The position numbers and the translations under genes were made by a program. Below are positions 1-8,592 of a stretch of DNA of 64,000 bases, piece by piece; positions within the stretch are counted from its first letter, which is position 1, and each line of letters starts with the position of its first letter. This stretch comes from Streptomyces natalensis ATCC 27448 (lineage in GTDB: Bacteria > Actinomycetota > Actinomycetes > Streptomycetales > Streptomycetaceae), in assembly GCF_000935125.1 (NCBI RefSeq), contig NZ_JRKI01000056.1, forward strand, positions 62,001 to 126,000. Direction: 5' to 3'. The notes under the pieces were generated by a model. It ran no database searches, was not told the DNA's origin, and saw nothing but the letters and a program-made list of their open reading frames with translations.

Positions 1-217
1 TGCACGTGAACTCGTCCTGCTGCTTGGGCAGCACGCGCACCGCGAGCTCTTCGTTGGACAGGTCGGCGCCGGGCAGCTCCAGGCCCTCGGCCTGCTCGAA
101 CTCGTCGACGTCGACGGCAGAGGCGGACTTGTCGTTCCGCCGGGATTTCAGTTCCTCGATGCTGTCCTCGTTGAGGTCGTCATCGGTCTTGCGTGGGGTG
201 TCGTAATCCGTAGCCAT
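1..217 (-). CDS. DUF4193 family protein, 3' end cut by window edge
   Basis: The visible part encodes about 72 residues starting MATDYDTPRKTDDDLNE, read leftwards from the ATG at 215-217, and it runs off the window with no stop. This acidic N-terminus followed by an EELKSRR stretch and 'LPKQQDEFTC' is characteristic of the small (about 100 residue) actinobacterial DUF4193 proteins. In that family the missing C-terminus carries further cysteines that probably bind zinc; only the first cysteine is visible here. The molecular function of the family is unknown. It lies on the same strand as cutR-cutS, whose 3' end is almost 600 bases away, so it is probably its own transcript. Confidence 0.8.
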   Translation of the reverse strand, partial: MATDYDTPRKTDDDLNEDSIEELKSRRNDKSASAVDVDEFEQAEGLELPGADLSNEELAVRVLPKQQDEFTC

Positions 218-802
218 TTTCGCTCTCCCCCTCTGGGTGTCTGCGGTGTCTCAGCGCTCGTAACGCGTGAGAGGCCGGACTTGTGCCCGACCTGAGGCGG
301 AGATTTTGCCTCACATCAAGGTCTGTTACTCAATCGACACCCAACCGCACCCCTGAAGAGGTGATCGGTTTGGATGGCGATCAGGACCGTACACGGTCCG
401 AAAGTCGCACCTCGCGCAGCCCATCACGGGTACTTCCCGTGATCAGGCCCCCCGGAAACCCGGATTTTCCCGGCTTTCCACCAGGCGTTTTGATCACGCA
501 ACGTAGACGGCCGGAAATTCTCGCCTGTGAGCGATCACACACGCCCAGGGCGCCGGAAGGACCGGCCGAATTCCGCGCAAAGCGAACTCGGGCGAAGGAT
601 CCATGGTGACCGCCCCTCCCGTCAAACCGGAGGCGAGGCGGTGTGCGGCCGCCCGGCGGGCGATCATACGCACGAATGTCCGAAACCTCGTACGCGGCCG
701 CGCAACGCCCCCAGCGGCCGCACACGCCCTCGTACGGCCCCGCGGAGCGCGCCGCGGCACCCGCCCCGCCACCGGGCCCGGTACGTCCGCCGTCCACGCA
801 GC
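218..802. other. Gene-free stretch between cutS and DUF4193
   Basis: No open reading frame here has convincing codon use or an SD-preceded start. It must carry the DUF4193 promoter and the end of the cutRS transcript. Two small inverted repeats are visible: ATCACGGG/CCCGTGAT at 423-443 with a 5-base loop, and GGACC/GGTCC near 384-399. Either could be an operator or a weak terminator; neither matches a site I can name. Confidence 0.5.
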
Positions 803-2077
803 TCACAGCGGCAGCACGACCCGCATCACCAGTCCGCCGCCCTCGCGCGGCTCGGCGGTGATGCTGCCGTCGTGGGCGCGCACCACCGAGCGCACGATGG
901 ACAGGCCCAGCCCCACGCCCTTGTCGCTCCCGGTGCGCTCGGTGCGCAGCCTGCGGAACGGCTCGAAGAGGTTCTCGATCTCGTAGGCGGGGACGACCGG
1001 GCCGGTGTTGGAAACCACCAGAACCGCGCAGCCGGGCTGCGGCTCGGTGGTGACCTCGACCCAGCCGTCCTGGGGGACGTTGTAGCGCACCGCGTTCTGG
1101 ACGAGGTTGAGCGCGATGCGCTCCAGCAGGACGCCGTTGCCCTGGACGAAGACCTGCCGGCGCACGCCGCGCAGCTCCACGCCCTTGGCATGCGCCTCCT
1201 CGCGGGTCTGGTCGACGGCCTGCGAGGCGACCTCGGCGAGATCGACGGGCTTCTTGGCGACCACCCTGTTCTCGCTGCGGGCGAGCAGCAGCAGGCCCTC
1301 CACCAGCTGCTCGCTGCGTTCGTTCGTCGCCAGCAGCGTCTTGCCGAGCTGGGCGAGCTCGGGGGACGCGTCCGGGTCGGCGAGCTGCACCTCCAGCAGG
1401 GTGCGGTTGATCGCCAGAGGGGTGCGCAGCTCGTGCGAGGCATTGGACACGAAGCGGCGCTGCGCGTCGAAGGCCCGGTCGAGCCGGTCGAGCATCTCGT
1501 CGAAGGTGTCGGCCAGCTCCTTGAGCTCGTCGTCCGGGCCGCCCAGCTCGATCCGCCGGTGCAGATCGGATCCGGCCACCCGCTGGGCGGTGCGCGTGAT
1601 GCGGCCCAGAGGGGACAGCACCCGCCCGGCCATGGCGTAGCCGAAGGCGAAGGCGACGACGGTCAGGCCCAGGAGGGCGAGCAGCGAGCGGTTGAGGAGG
1701 GTGTTGAGGGCGAAGGTCCGCTGGTGCTGGAGGCACTCGGCCACCGCGCTGTTGAGCTGGGCCACGTTGCGTACGGCCGGGGTCAGCTCGGGGCAGGTGT
1801 CGCTGGTCACATGCAGCTCGGACGCGCCCACGATCTTGAACGGGATCTGGTTGCCCGCGCTGAGCGTGTTCGCCGCCAGCATGTAGATGATCGTCAGCAG
1901 CACGATGCCGGCCATCAGGAACATGCCGCCGTACAGCAGCGTCAGCCGTATCCGGATCGTGGGCCGCAGCCAGGGGAACGGCCGGACGTTGACCGGCGGC
2001 CGGGGGTCCCAGGTCGGTTTGGGCGGGGCGGCGGGAGGCGGCGTGTGCGCCTTGGAGAAGGAGGGAATGGAGGGCAT
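803..2077 (-). CDS. cutS: Two-component sensor histidine kinase CutS
   Basis: A 424-residue membrane histidine kinase. It has a Pro-rich cytoplasmic head (1-38), TM1 about 45-68, an extracellular sensor of roughly 55 residues, TM2 about 127-150, HAMP, then HisKA with the phospho-acceptor in SHELRTPLA (His215). The HATPase domain follows, with N-box NLVQNAVRYN and G-box GVGLGLSIV. The sensor contains exactly two cysteines (Cys95, Cys115); from published work on CutRS I recall that a conserved extracellular cysteine pair links this system to redox or secretion stress. The ATG at 2075-2077 lies 6 bases after the cutR stop, so the two genes form one operon with cutR first. The order and sequence match cutRS of Streptomyces. 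Confidence 0.9.
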   Translation of the reverse strand: MPSIPSFSKAHTPPPAAPPKPTWDPRPPVNVRPFPWLRPTIRIRLTLLYGGMFLMAGIVLLTIIYMLAANTLSAGNQIPFKIVGASELHVTSDTCPELTPAVRNVAQLNSAVAECLQHQRTFALNTLLNRSLLALLGLTVVAFAFGYAMAGRVLSPLGRITRTAQRVAGSDLHRRIELGGPDDELKELADTFDEMLDRLDRAFDAQRRFVSNASHELRTPLAINRTLLEVQLADPDASPELAQLGKTLLATNERSEQLVEGLLLLARSENRVVAKKPVDLAEVASQAVDQTREEAHAKGVELRGVRRQVFVQGNGVLLERIALNLVQNAVRYNVPQDGWVEVTTEPQPGCAVLVVSNTGPVVPAYEIENLFEPFRRLRTERTGSDKGVGLGLSIVRSVVRAHDGSITAEPREGGGLVMRVVLPL

Positions 2078-2083
2078 CGCCGG

Positions 2084-2737
2084 TCAGATCCGGTATCCCG
2101 AGCCGGGGACGGTGACGATGACGGCGGGCTCGCCGAGCTTGCGGCGCAGCGTCATGACCGTGACCCGCACGACGTTGGTGAACGGGTCGGTGTTCTCGTC
2201 CCAGGCCTTCTCCAGGAGCTGCTCGGCCGAGACCACCGTGCCCTCGCTGCGCATCAGCACCTCCAGCACCGCGAACTCCTTGGGCGCCAGCTGGACCTCC
2301 TTGCCGTCGCGGAAGACCTCGCGGCGGTTGGGGTCGAGTTTGATGCCGGCCCGCTCCAGGACGGGCGGCAGGGCGACGGTCGTACGGCGTCCCAGGGCCC
2401 GCACCCGGGCGGTCAGCTCGGTGAAGGCGAACGGCTTGGGAAGGTAGTCGTCCGCGCCGATCTCCAGGCCCTCCACGCGGTCGCTGACGTCACCGGAGGC
2501 GGTCAGCATCAGCACCCGGGTGGGCATGCCCAGTTCCACGATCTTGCGGCAGACATCGTCGCCGTGCACCAGCGGCAGGTCGCGGTCGAGGACGACGACG
2601 TCGTAGTCGTTGACCGCGATCCGCTCCAGGGCGGCCGCGCCGTCGTAGACCACGTCGACCGCCATGGCCTCCCGGCGCAGTCCGGTGGCCACCGCATCGG
2701 CGAGCAGCTGCTCGTCCTCGACGACGAGTACACGCAC
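2084..2737 (-). CDS. cutR: OmpR-family response regulator CutR
   Basis: A 217-residue response regulator. The receiver domain (1-115) has acidic pocket residues in VVEDEQ and the phospho-acceptor Asp51 in VVVLDRDLP; KPF supplies the conserved lysine. An OmpR/PhoB winged helix follows (about 125-217), ending in VTVMTLRRKLG and VPGSGYRI. The start is a GTG at 2735-2737 preceded by GAGGAAGGA. It is the first gene of the cutR-cutS operon and the obvious partner of CutS. Family knowledge links the system to secretion or extracellular folding stress and antibiotic production; its DNA target cannot be deduced from this window. Confidence 0.9.
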   Translation of the reverse strand: MRVLVVEDEQLLADAVATGLRREAMAVDVVYDGAAALERIAVNDYDVVVLDRDLPLVHGDDVCRKIVELGMPTRVLMLTASGDVSDRVEGLEIGADDYLPKPFAFTELTARVRALGRRTTVALPPVLERAGIKLDPNRREVFRDGKEVQLAPKEFAVLEVLMRSEGTVVSAEQLLEKAWDENTDPFTNVVRVTVMTLRRKLGEPAVIVTVPGSGYRI

Positions 2738-3107
2738 GTCGCTAGTCCTTCCTCAGGGCCCTGTCGATCAGGGCACAACAATCACTGGAGCCCTTCCATC
2801 CTGCCCCGAAGAGCCATAAACCGGCGGTAAGACGGGTGCAGCGGGGTGGAGGGCGGATGACGGCCAGGTGGCGAGCGGATACCGGGCCGGTGGCACACGG
2901 GCGGCGGGCGGGCGTCTGGTGCGCCATTGCCGGATTCCCGGACAGATTGAGGTTTCCCTGAGGATTGGGGTGGGGAGGACGTCTGCACACCCGCGATCAC
3001 GCCCTGTTGGCGTCTTACGACGCGTGATCCACCGCAGGGACCACGCCGTGATCGACCCACCCGTCGGCACACCCCCGTGCCACCGACCCACGACGAGGGG
3101 GCGCACC
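2738..3107. other. Divergent promoter region, cutR / small ORF
   Basis: Three hundred and seventy bases between two divergent starts. It must hold both promoters. I see no coding potential and no operator I can name with confidence. Confidence 0.4.
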
Positions 3108-3278
3108 ATGGACGCGTTCACCGCAGGCATTCGCCAGCGCATAAAGAGCACCGAAGCCGATCTGGACCGAGCCCGCGCCGCGGGCGACGACTTCCTCGCC
3201 GAGGTTGAACTGGCCGAGCTGGAGGACCTCCAGCGGCTGGCGACCGAGCACGGTGTGGAGGTCGGTGCGGTCGGCTGA
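3108..3278 (+). CDS. Small conserved hypothetical protein (56 aa)
   Basis: Encodes a 56-residue acidic helical protein, MDAFTAGIRQRIKSTEADLD..., rich in Leu/Glu/Ala with heptad-like spacing, so a single amphipathic helix or short coiled coil is likely. The ATG at 3108 follows CGAGGGG, a good SD seven bases upstream; an upstream in-frame ATG at 2868 has poor coding character and is rejected. I recall similar short proteins next to cutRS in other Streptomyces, but no function is known. A strong terminator follows 27 bases after the stop. Confidence 0.7.
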   Translation: MDAFTAGIRQRIKSTEADLDRARAAGDDFLAEVELAELEDLQRLATEHGVEVGAVG

Positions 3279-3304
3279 ACCCGGCCCCGCCACTCACGAG
3301 CAGG

Positions 3305-3338
3305 GCGCCCCGGCACCGCAGGGCTGGTGCCGGGGCGC
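3305..3338. terminator. Rho-independent-type terminator
   Basis: Perfect 13-bp stem GCGCCCCGGCACC / GGTGCCGGGGCGC with an 8-base loop, between the convergent small ORF (+) and the inositol monophosphatase gene (-). It can serve both directions. Confidence 0.8.
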
Positions 3339-3395
3339 TCTTGTGCGTGCGTGCCGGTGCGTCCGTGAGGCCCCTTCGGCCGGTTCCCGGCGCGC

Positions 3396-4244
3396 TCAGT
3401 CGTGCCAGGCGCCGAGCTCGTCGAGGAGCGGCTGGAGCTGCCCGAAGAGGTCCGGGGAGGCGGCCACGGTCAGCTCTCCGGAGGCGGGCCGCCCCGGGCG
3501 CCCTCCCGTGCGGGCGCCGGCCTCCTGGACGATCAGCACGCCCGCGGCCAGGTCCCAGGGGTTCAGCCCGCGCTCGTAGTACGCATCCAGCCGGCCGCAG
3601 GCCACATCGCACAGGTCGATCGCGGCCGAGCCGCCGCGCCGGATGTCGCGGACCTGCGGCAGCAGGGTGCGCACCACCTCCGCCTGGGCGGCCCGGCGCT
3701 CGGCCAGATAGCCGAAGCCGGTGCCGAGCAGCGCCTGGGAGAGCGGCGGCGCGGGCCGGTGCCGGACCGGCTCGCCGTTGCGGAAGGCGCCACGGCCCCG
3801 TACGGCGTGACAGGTCTCGCCGCGCATCGGGGCGGCGACCACGCCGACGACGGTCTCCCCGTCCTTCTCGGCCGCGATGGACACCGCCCAGGACGGCAGG
3901 TCGTAGAGGTAGTTGACGGTGCCGTCGACGGGGTCGATGACCCAGCGGACGCCGCTGCTGCCCTCGATGCTGACGCCCTCCTCCCCCAGGAAGCCGTCGT
4001 CGGGGCGGTGCTCGGCCAGGAATCCGGTGATCAGCTTCTCGGAGGCGAGGTCCATCTCGGTGACGACGTCGATGGGGCTGGTCTTGGTGGCGGCGACCCC
4101 CAGATCGGCGGGCCGGCCGTCGCGCAGCAGCGCCCCGGCGCGACGGGCGGCCTCCAGGGCCAGTTCCAGGAGTTCGTCGTAGAGGGCGCCGGCCGCGTCG
4201 GCCTGGGCGGCCTGCGGGGCGTCGGAGTGCAGCGGGTCGGGCAC
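3396..4244 (-). CDS. Inositol monophosphatase family protein
   Basis: A 282-residue Mg-dependent phosphatase of the IMPase/FBPase/CysQ superfamily. Motifs in order are GEEG in FLGEEGVSIEG, the metal-binding WVIDPVDGTVNY, and the C-terminal NPWDLAAG containing the third metal Asp. These are complete, so it should be active on inositol phosphate or a similar small phosphomonoester. The start is GTG at 4242-4244 with AAGGAG five bases upstream. The gene begins 53 bases downstream of the ferrochelatase stop on the same strand, so the two are probably co-transcribed. Substrate (myo-inositol-1-P, NADP(H) or PAP) cannot be decided from sequence. Confidence 0.9.
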   Translation of the reverse strand: MPDPLHSDAPQAAQADAAGALYDELLELALEAARRAGALLRDGRPADLGVAATKTSPIDVVTEMDLASEKLITGFLAEHRPDDGFLGEEGVSIEGSSGVRWVIDPVDGTVNYLYDLPSWAVSIAAEKDGETVVGVVAAPMRGETCHAVRGRGAFRNGEPVRHRPAPPLSQALLGTGFGYLAERRAAQAEVVRTLLPQVRDIRRGGSAAIDLCDVACGRLDAYYERGLNPWDLAAGVLIVQEAGARTGGRPGRPASGELTVAASPDLFGQLQPLLDELGAWHD

Positions 4245-4297
4245 GGTGCTCCTTGCTCGGACGAGCGGTGGTCGGGGGTGTACGGGGGTGTACGGCT

Positions 4298-5452
4298 CTA
4301 CGCCGGGGCTTCGGCGACCGGGCCCACCCAGTCGGCGCCGGCCGCGGCCGGGCGCGCCGTACGGGCCGGGCAGCAGCCGACCGGGCACAGGTCGTGGGAG
4401 GGGCCCAGGGCGCCCAGGGCGCAGCGCTCCGGGGCGCGGCCCCGTTCGGTGGCCGCGCGCTCCAGGAGGAGGTCGCGGACGGCCGCGGCGAACCGCGGGT
4501 CGGCGCCGACGGTGGCGGACCGGGCGACCGGCAGCCCCAGCTCGGCGGCCTTGGCGGTGGCCTCGGTGTCGAGGTCGTACTTGACCTCCATGTGGTTTGA
4601 GACGAAACCGATGGGCGCCATGACGACGGCCGGGACGCCCTCGGCGTGCAGCGCCTCCAGGTGGTCGCAGATGTCCGGCTCCAGCCAGGGGATGTGCGGG
4701 GCGCCGCTGCGCGACTGGTAGACGAGCCGCCAGGGGTGCTGTACACCGGTCTCCGCGTGCACGGCGGCGGCGATCTCGCGGGCGACGTCCAGGTGCTGGG
4801 CGACATAGGCGCCGCCCTCGCCGTCCTGGGTGTGGTCCGCGGGCGTGCCGGAGGTGTCGGCGGCGGCCGTGGGGATGGAGTGCGTGGTGAAAGCGAGGTG
4901 CGCGCCCTCGCGGGCGTCCTGCGGCAGTCCGGCGAGCGAGGCCAGCACGCCGTCGATCATGGGGCGCACGAAGCCGGGGTGGTTGAAGTAGTGCCGCAGC
5001 TTGTCGACCCGCGGCACCGGCAGGCCCTCGGCCTTCAGGGCGGCGAGCGCATCGGCGAGGTTCTCGCGGTACTGCCGGCAACCGGAGTACGAGGCGTAGG
5101 CGCTGGTCGCCAGGACGGCGATCCGGCGGCGGCCGTCGCCGACCATGGTGCGCAGGGTGTCGGTCAGATAGGGCGCCCAGTTGCGGTTGCCCCAGTAGAC
5201 CGGCAGGTCCAGTCCGTGGTCGGCGAAGTCCTTGCGCAGTGCGTCGAGCAGCTCGCGGTTCTGGGCGTTGATCGGGCTGACGCCGCCGAACCGGAAGTAG
5301 TGCTGCCCGACCTCCTTGAGGCGCTCGCGGGGGATGCCGCGGCCGCGGGTGACGTTCTCCAGGAACGGGACGACGTCATCGGGGCCTTCGGGCCCTCCGA
5401 AGGACAGCAGCAGCAGGGCGTCATACGGGCTCGGATCGCACTGTTCGGGCAT
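4298..5452 (-). CDS. hemH: Ferrochelatase (coproporphyrin ferrochelatase type)
   Basis: A 384-residue protein that inserts Fe2+ into a porphyrin in heme synthesis; in actinobacteria the substrate is coproporphyrin III (also named cpfC). Features include LLLLSFGGPEGPDDV at the N-terminus, RFGGVSPINAQN, the catalytic histidine in FTTHSIPTAA, and APIGFVSNHMEV with the metal-site acidic residue. Cysteines in SGCRQYREN and the C-terminal CPVGCCPA fit the [2Fe-2S] cluster described for actinobacterial enzymes. The start is the ATG at 5450-5452 with GAGG upstream; a longer frame upstream lacks coding character. The gene is divergent from the MFS gene and precedes the inositol monophosphatase. Confidence 0.93.
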   Translation of the reverse strand: MPEQCDPSPYDALLLLSFGGPEGPDDVVPFLENVTRGRGIPRERLKEVGQHYFRFGGVSPINAQNRELLDALRKDFADHGLDLPVYWGNRNWAPYLTDTLRTMVGDGRRRIAVLATSAYASYSGCRQYRENLADALAALKAEGLPVPRVDKLRHYFNHPGFVRPMIDGVLASLAGLPQDAREGAHLAFTTHSIPTAAADTSGTPADHTQDGEGGAYVAQHLDVAREIAAAVHAETGVQHPWRLVYQSRSGAPHIPWLEPDICDHLEALHAEGVPAVVMAPIGFVSNHMEVKYDLDTEATAKAAELGLPVARSATVGADPRFAAAVRDLLLERAATERGRAPERCALGALGPSHDLCPVGCCPARTARPAAAGADWVGPVAEAPA

Positions 5453-5677
5453 GGCCTCGATCCTGCCACCCTTCCACCGGGGGCGGCGGGCAGACCCCCT
5501 GCCCGCCCGGTGGACGGTGGCCGGAAACGCGGCGGGCGCGGCGGGCGCGGCGGCGAAAACTCGGAGGCGGCCCGTCGACCGCCGCCCGTAAGCTGTATAG
5601 CCGCCGGTCATTCCTTACCGGCTGCACCCCTCACCGATCTCACCGACTCTCGGTCCTCACCCGGCGGAGCACCCCCG

Positions 5678-6952
5678 TTGCCCAGTCCCTACCGCGCCAT
5701 CTTCGGCCGCCCCGGCACCACGTCCTTCTCCGCCGCCGGGCTGCTGGGCAGGATGCCGCTGTCGATGCTGGGCATCGGCATCGTCACGATGGTCTCCCAG
5801 CTGACCGGCCGCTACGGCCTGGCCGGGGCGCTGTCCGCGACGCTCGCGCTGTCGGCCGCCGTCCTGGGCCCGCAGATATCCCGGCTGGTGGACCGGCACG
5901 GGCAGCGGCGGGTGCTGCGCCCGGCCACCCTGGTCTCCCTGGCCGCGGTCGCCGGTCTGCTGCTCAGTGCGCAGCAGCGCTGGGCGGACTGGACGCTGTT
6001 CGCCTGTGCGGCCTGCGTGGGATGCGTACCGAGCGTCGGCTCGATGGTCCGGGCGCGCTGGGCGGAGCTCTACCGGGGCTCGCCGCGTGAGCTGCACACG
6101 GCGTACTCGTGGGAGTCCATCGTCGACGAAACCTGCTTCATCGTCGGCCCGATCCTGTCCATCGGGCTGTCCACGGCGTGGTTCCCGGAGGCCGGGCCGC
6201 TGCTGGCCGCGCTCTTCCTGGCGGCCGGGGTGTTCTGGCTGACCGCGCAGCGCCGTACGGAGCCGGTGCCGCATCCTCGCGAGCAGCACGCCAAGGGGTC
6301 CGCGCTGCGGTCGCCGGGGCTTCAGGTGCTGGTGGTGACCTTCGTGGCGACGGGGGCGATCTTCGGGGCGATCGACGTGGTGACCGTCGCGTTCGCCGAG
6401 GAGGCCGGCCACAAGTCCGCGGCCAGCCTGGTGCTGGCGGTCTATGCGCTCGGCTCGTGTGCGGCCGGCGCGGTCTTCGGCCTGCTGCACCTCAAGGGGC
6501 ATCCGTCGCGCCGCTGGGTGGTGGGGGTGTGCGCGATGGCGGTGAGCATGGTGCCGCTCCAACTGGTGGACTCGCTGCCGCTGTTGGCGGGCGCGCTGTT
6601 CGTCGCGGGGCTGTCCGTCGCGCCGACGATGGTGACCACCATGGCGCTGATCGAGGAACACGTCCCGCGGGCGAAGCTGACCGAGGGCATGACCTGGACG
6701 AGCACGGGTCTGGCAGTGGGGGTCGCGCTGGGCTCCTCGGCGGCGGGCTGGGCCGTGGACGCCGCCGGAGCCGGCCGCGCCTATCTGGTCCCGGGCGCCG
6801 CGGGCGTCCTCGCCGCACTGGTCGCCTTCGCGGGCTACCGCAGACTGCGCCCCGAGGCAGCGGGCGCCCGGCAGACGGGCGCCCTGGCCACCGGCCCGGT
6901 GAGCGGCGCGCCGGTGCAGCCGGTGCGGCCGGCCGACGAACCGGTCGGGTAG
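5678..6952 (+). CDS. MFS transporter
   Basis: A 424-residue major facilitator protein with about 12 hydrophobic segments and the cytoplasmic loop motif RLVDRHGQRRVL between TM2 and TM3. It starts LPSPYRAIFGRPGTTSF at a TTG (5678-5680) with GGCGGAG upstream; conserved relatives in Streptomyces start at the same point. It is divergent from hemH across a 225-base gap. The C-terminal 30 residues are a variable Gly/Pro tail. It belongs to the efflux-like group of MFS proteins; no substrate can be assigned, although the position beside hemH could suggest a tetrapyrrole or drug. That last point is inference only. Confidence 0.85.
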   Translation: MPSPYRAIFGRPGTTSFSAAGLLGRMPLSMLGIGIVTMVSQLTGRYGLAGALSATLALSAAVLGPQISRLVDRHGQRRVLRPATLVSLAAVAGLLLSAQQRWADWTLFACAACVGCVPSVGSMVRARWAELYRGSPRELHTAYSWESIVDETCFIVGPILSIGLSTAWFPEAGPLLAALFLAAGVFWLTAQRRTEPVPHPREQHAKGSALRSPGLQVLVVTFVATGAIFGAIDVVTVAFAEEAGHKSAASLVLAVYALGSCAAGAVFGLLHLKGHPSRRWVVGVCAMAVSMVPLQLVDSLPLLAGALFVAGLSVAPTMVTTMALIEEHVPRAKLTEGMTWTSTGLAVGVALGSSAAGWAVDAAGAGRAYLVPGAAGVLAALVAFAGYRRLRPEAAGARQTGALATGPVSGAPVQPVRPADEPVG

Positions 6953-7179
6953 CGCACGTCGATGTACGGCTTTCCCCTCCCCCGCCCTGCTTTCGGTCTC
7001 CCCCACCCCACATTCGGTTACCGCCGGTACGACATGTCCCGGAGGCGGGCGATTCCGGTCGATTCCTTGGTCATGTGATTCCCGTCACGCCACCTGGATG
7101 ACGTGTCGGTGACTGACATCATGCGCTGACATCAACGGAGGCCGAACCGGCCTGCCCGCGTGAGGGAGGGGACGTCACC

Positions 7180-8520
7180 ATGGCAGCCAGCGACGCCGTC
7201 GGCGGCTCGGGAAGGCGCGGTCCCGGGGGGACGTGGCGCAACTGGGCGGGCAACGTCACCGCCCGCCCCGCCCGGACGGTGGCCCCGGCCAGTACCGAGG
7301 AGCTGGCGGCGGCCGTACGCACCGCCGCCGAGGACGGGCTGACGGTGAAGGCGGCCGGCACCGGCCACTCCTTCACCCCGGCGGCCGCCACCGAGGGCCT
7401 GCTGATCCGCCCCGAGCGGCTGACCGGCGTCCGCGCGGTCGACCGCGAGGCCCACACCGTCACGGTGGCCGCCGGTACGCCCCTCAAGCACCTGAACGAA
7501 ACGCTGGCCGCCCACGGACTGTCGCTGACCAACATGGGCGACATCATGGAGCAGACCGTCTCCGGGGCCACCAGCACCGGCACCCATGGCACCGGCCGCG
7601 ACTCGGCCTCCCTCGCCGCCCAGATCACGGCCTTGGAACTGGTCACCGCCGACGGCTCGGTGCTGACCTGCTCCACCGCGGAGAACCCGGAGATCCTCGA
7701 CGCCGCGCGGCTGGGCCTGGGCGCCCTGGGCGTGATCACCGAGCTCACCTTCGCCGTGGAGCCGGAGTTCTTGCTGACCGCCCGCGAGGAGCCGATGCCC
7801 TTCGACGAGGTGACCGGCCGCTTCGACGAACTCGTCGCCGAGAACGAGCACTTCGAGTTCTACTGGTTCCCGCACACCGGCAACTGCAACACCAAGCGCA
7901 ACAACCGCAGCCAGGGCCCCGCCGCACCGCCGGGAAGACTCAGCGGCTGGGTGGAGGACGAGCTGCTGTCCAACGGGGTCTTCCAGATCGCATGCACCGT
8001 CGGGCGGGCGATACCGGCCGCCATACCGGGCATCGCCACCCTCTCCAGCCGCGCGCTGTCGGCCCGTACGTACACCGACATCCCGTACAAGGTGTTCACC
8101 TCCCCGCGCCGGGTGCGGTTCGTGGAGATGGAGTACGCACTCCCCCGCGAGGCCGCCGTCGCCGCGCTGGGCGAGCTCAAGGCGATGGTGGACCGCTCGG
8201 ACTTCAGGGTGAGCTTTCCGGTGGAGGTGCGTACGGCCCCTGGGGACGACATCCCGCTGTCGACCGCGTCCGGCCGGGACACCGTCTACATCGCGGTCCA
8301 CATGTACCGGGGCACCCCGCATCAGGCGTACTTCGCGGCCACCGAGCGGATCATGACGGCGCACGGCGGGCGCCCGCACTGGGGGAAGCTGCACACCCGC
8401 GACGCCGGTCAGCTGGCCGACGCCTATCCGCGGTTCGGCGAGTTCACGGCGCTGCGCGACCGGCTGGATTCCGAGCGCCGGTTCGCCAACGCCTATCTGC
8501 GGCGGGTCCTGGGCGACTGA
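7180..8520 (+). CDS. FAD-linked oxidase, D-arabinono-1,4-lactone oxidase family
   Basis: A 446-residue flavoenzyme. Its N-terminal PCMH-type FAD domain includes GTGHSFTP, where the His is the usual covalent FAD anchor in alditol and aldonolactone oxidases, and SGATSTGTHGTG. The C-terminal ALO domain ends PHWGKLHTRDAGQL. The family oxidises sugar alcohols or aldonolactones with O2, giving H2O2; Streptomyces alditol oxidase AldO is a relative. The ATG at 7180 follows GAGGGAGGGG. It stands alone, closed by a very strong terminator at 8527. The substrate is not decidable from the sequence. Confidence 0.87.
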   Translation: MAASDAVGGSGRRGPGGTWRNWAGNVTARPARTVAPASTEELAAAVRTAAEDGLTVKAAGTGHSFTPAAATEGLLIRPERLTGVRAVDREAHTVTVAAGTPLKHLNETLAAHGLSLTNMGDIMEQTVSGATSTGTHGTGRDSASLAAQITALELVTADGSVLTCSTAENPEILDAARLGLGALGVITELTFAVEPEFLLTAREEPMPFDEVTGRFDELVAENEHFEFYWFPHTGNCNTKRNNRSQGPAAPPGRLSGWVEDELLSNGVFQIACTVGRAIPAAIPGIATLSSRALSARTYTDIPYKVFTSPRRVRFVEMEYALPREAAVAALGELKAMVDRSDFRVSFPVEVRTAPGDDIPLSTASGRDTVYIAVHMYRGTPHQAYFAATERIMTAHGGRPHWGKLHTRDAGQLADAYPRFGEFTALRDRLDSERRFANAYLRRVLGD

Positions 8521-8526
8521 CGACGT

Positions 8527-8569
8527 CGGCCGCGGCCGGCGCCCCGAGCGGGGGTGCCGGCCGCGGCCG
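8527..8569. terminator. Bidirectional terminator, 19-bp stem
   Basis: CGGCCGCGGCCGG-type 19-bp stem with a single G-U pair and a 5-base loop (GAGCG), between the convergent oxidase (+) and two-TM protein (-) genes. Confidence 0.85.
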
Positions 8570-8592
8570 TGACGGGCGGGGTCCGCGCCGGG

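Noticed and set aside
527..2830. Long plus-strand frame of 767 codons opposite cutS-cutR
   Set aside because: Antisense shadow of two recognisable genes, with Gln/Arg/His/Gly-rich composition typical of reverse-strand GC-rich reading.
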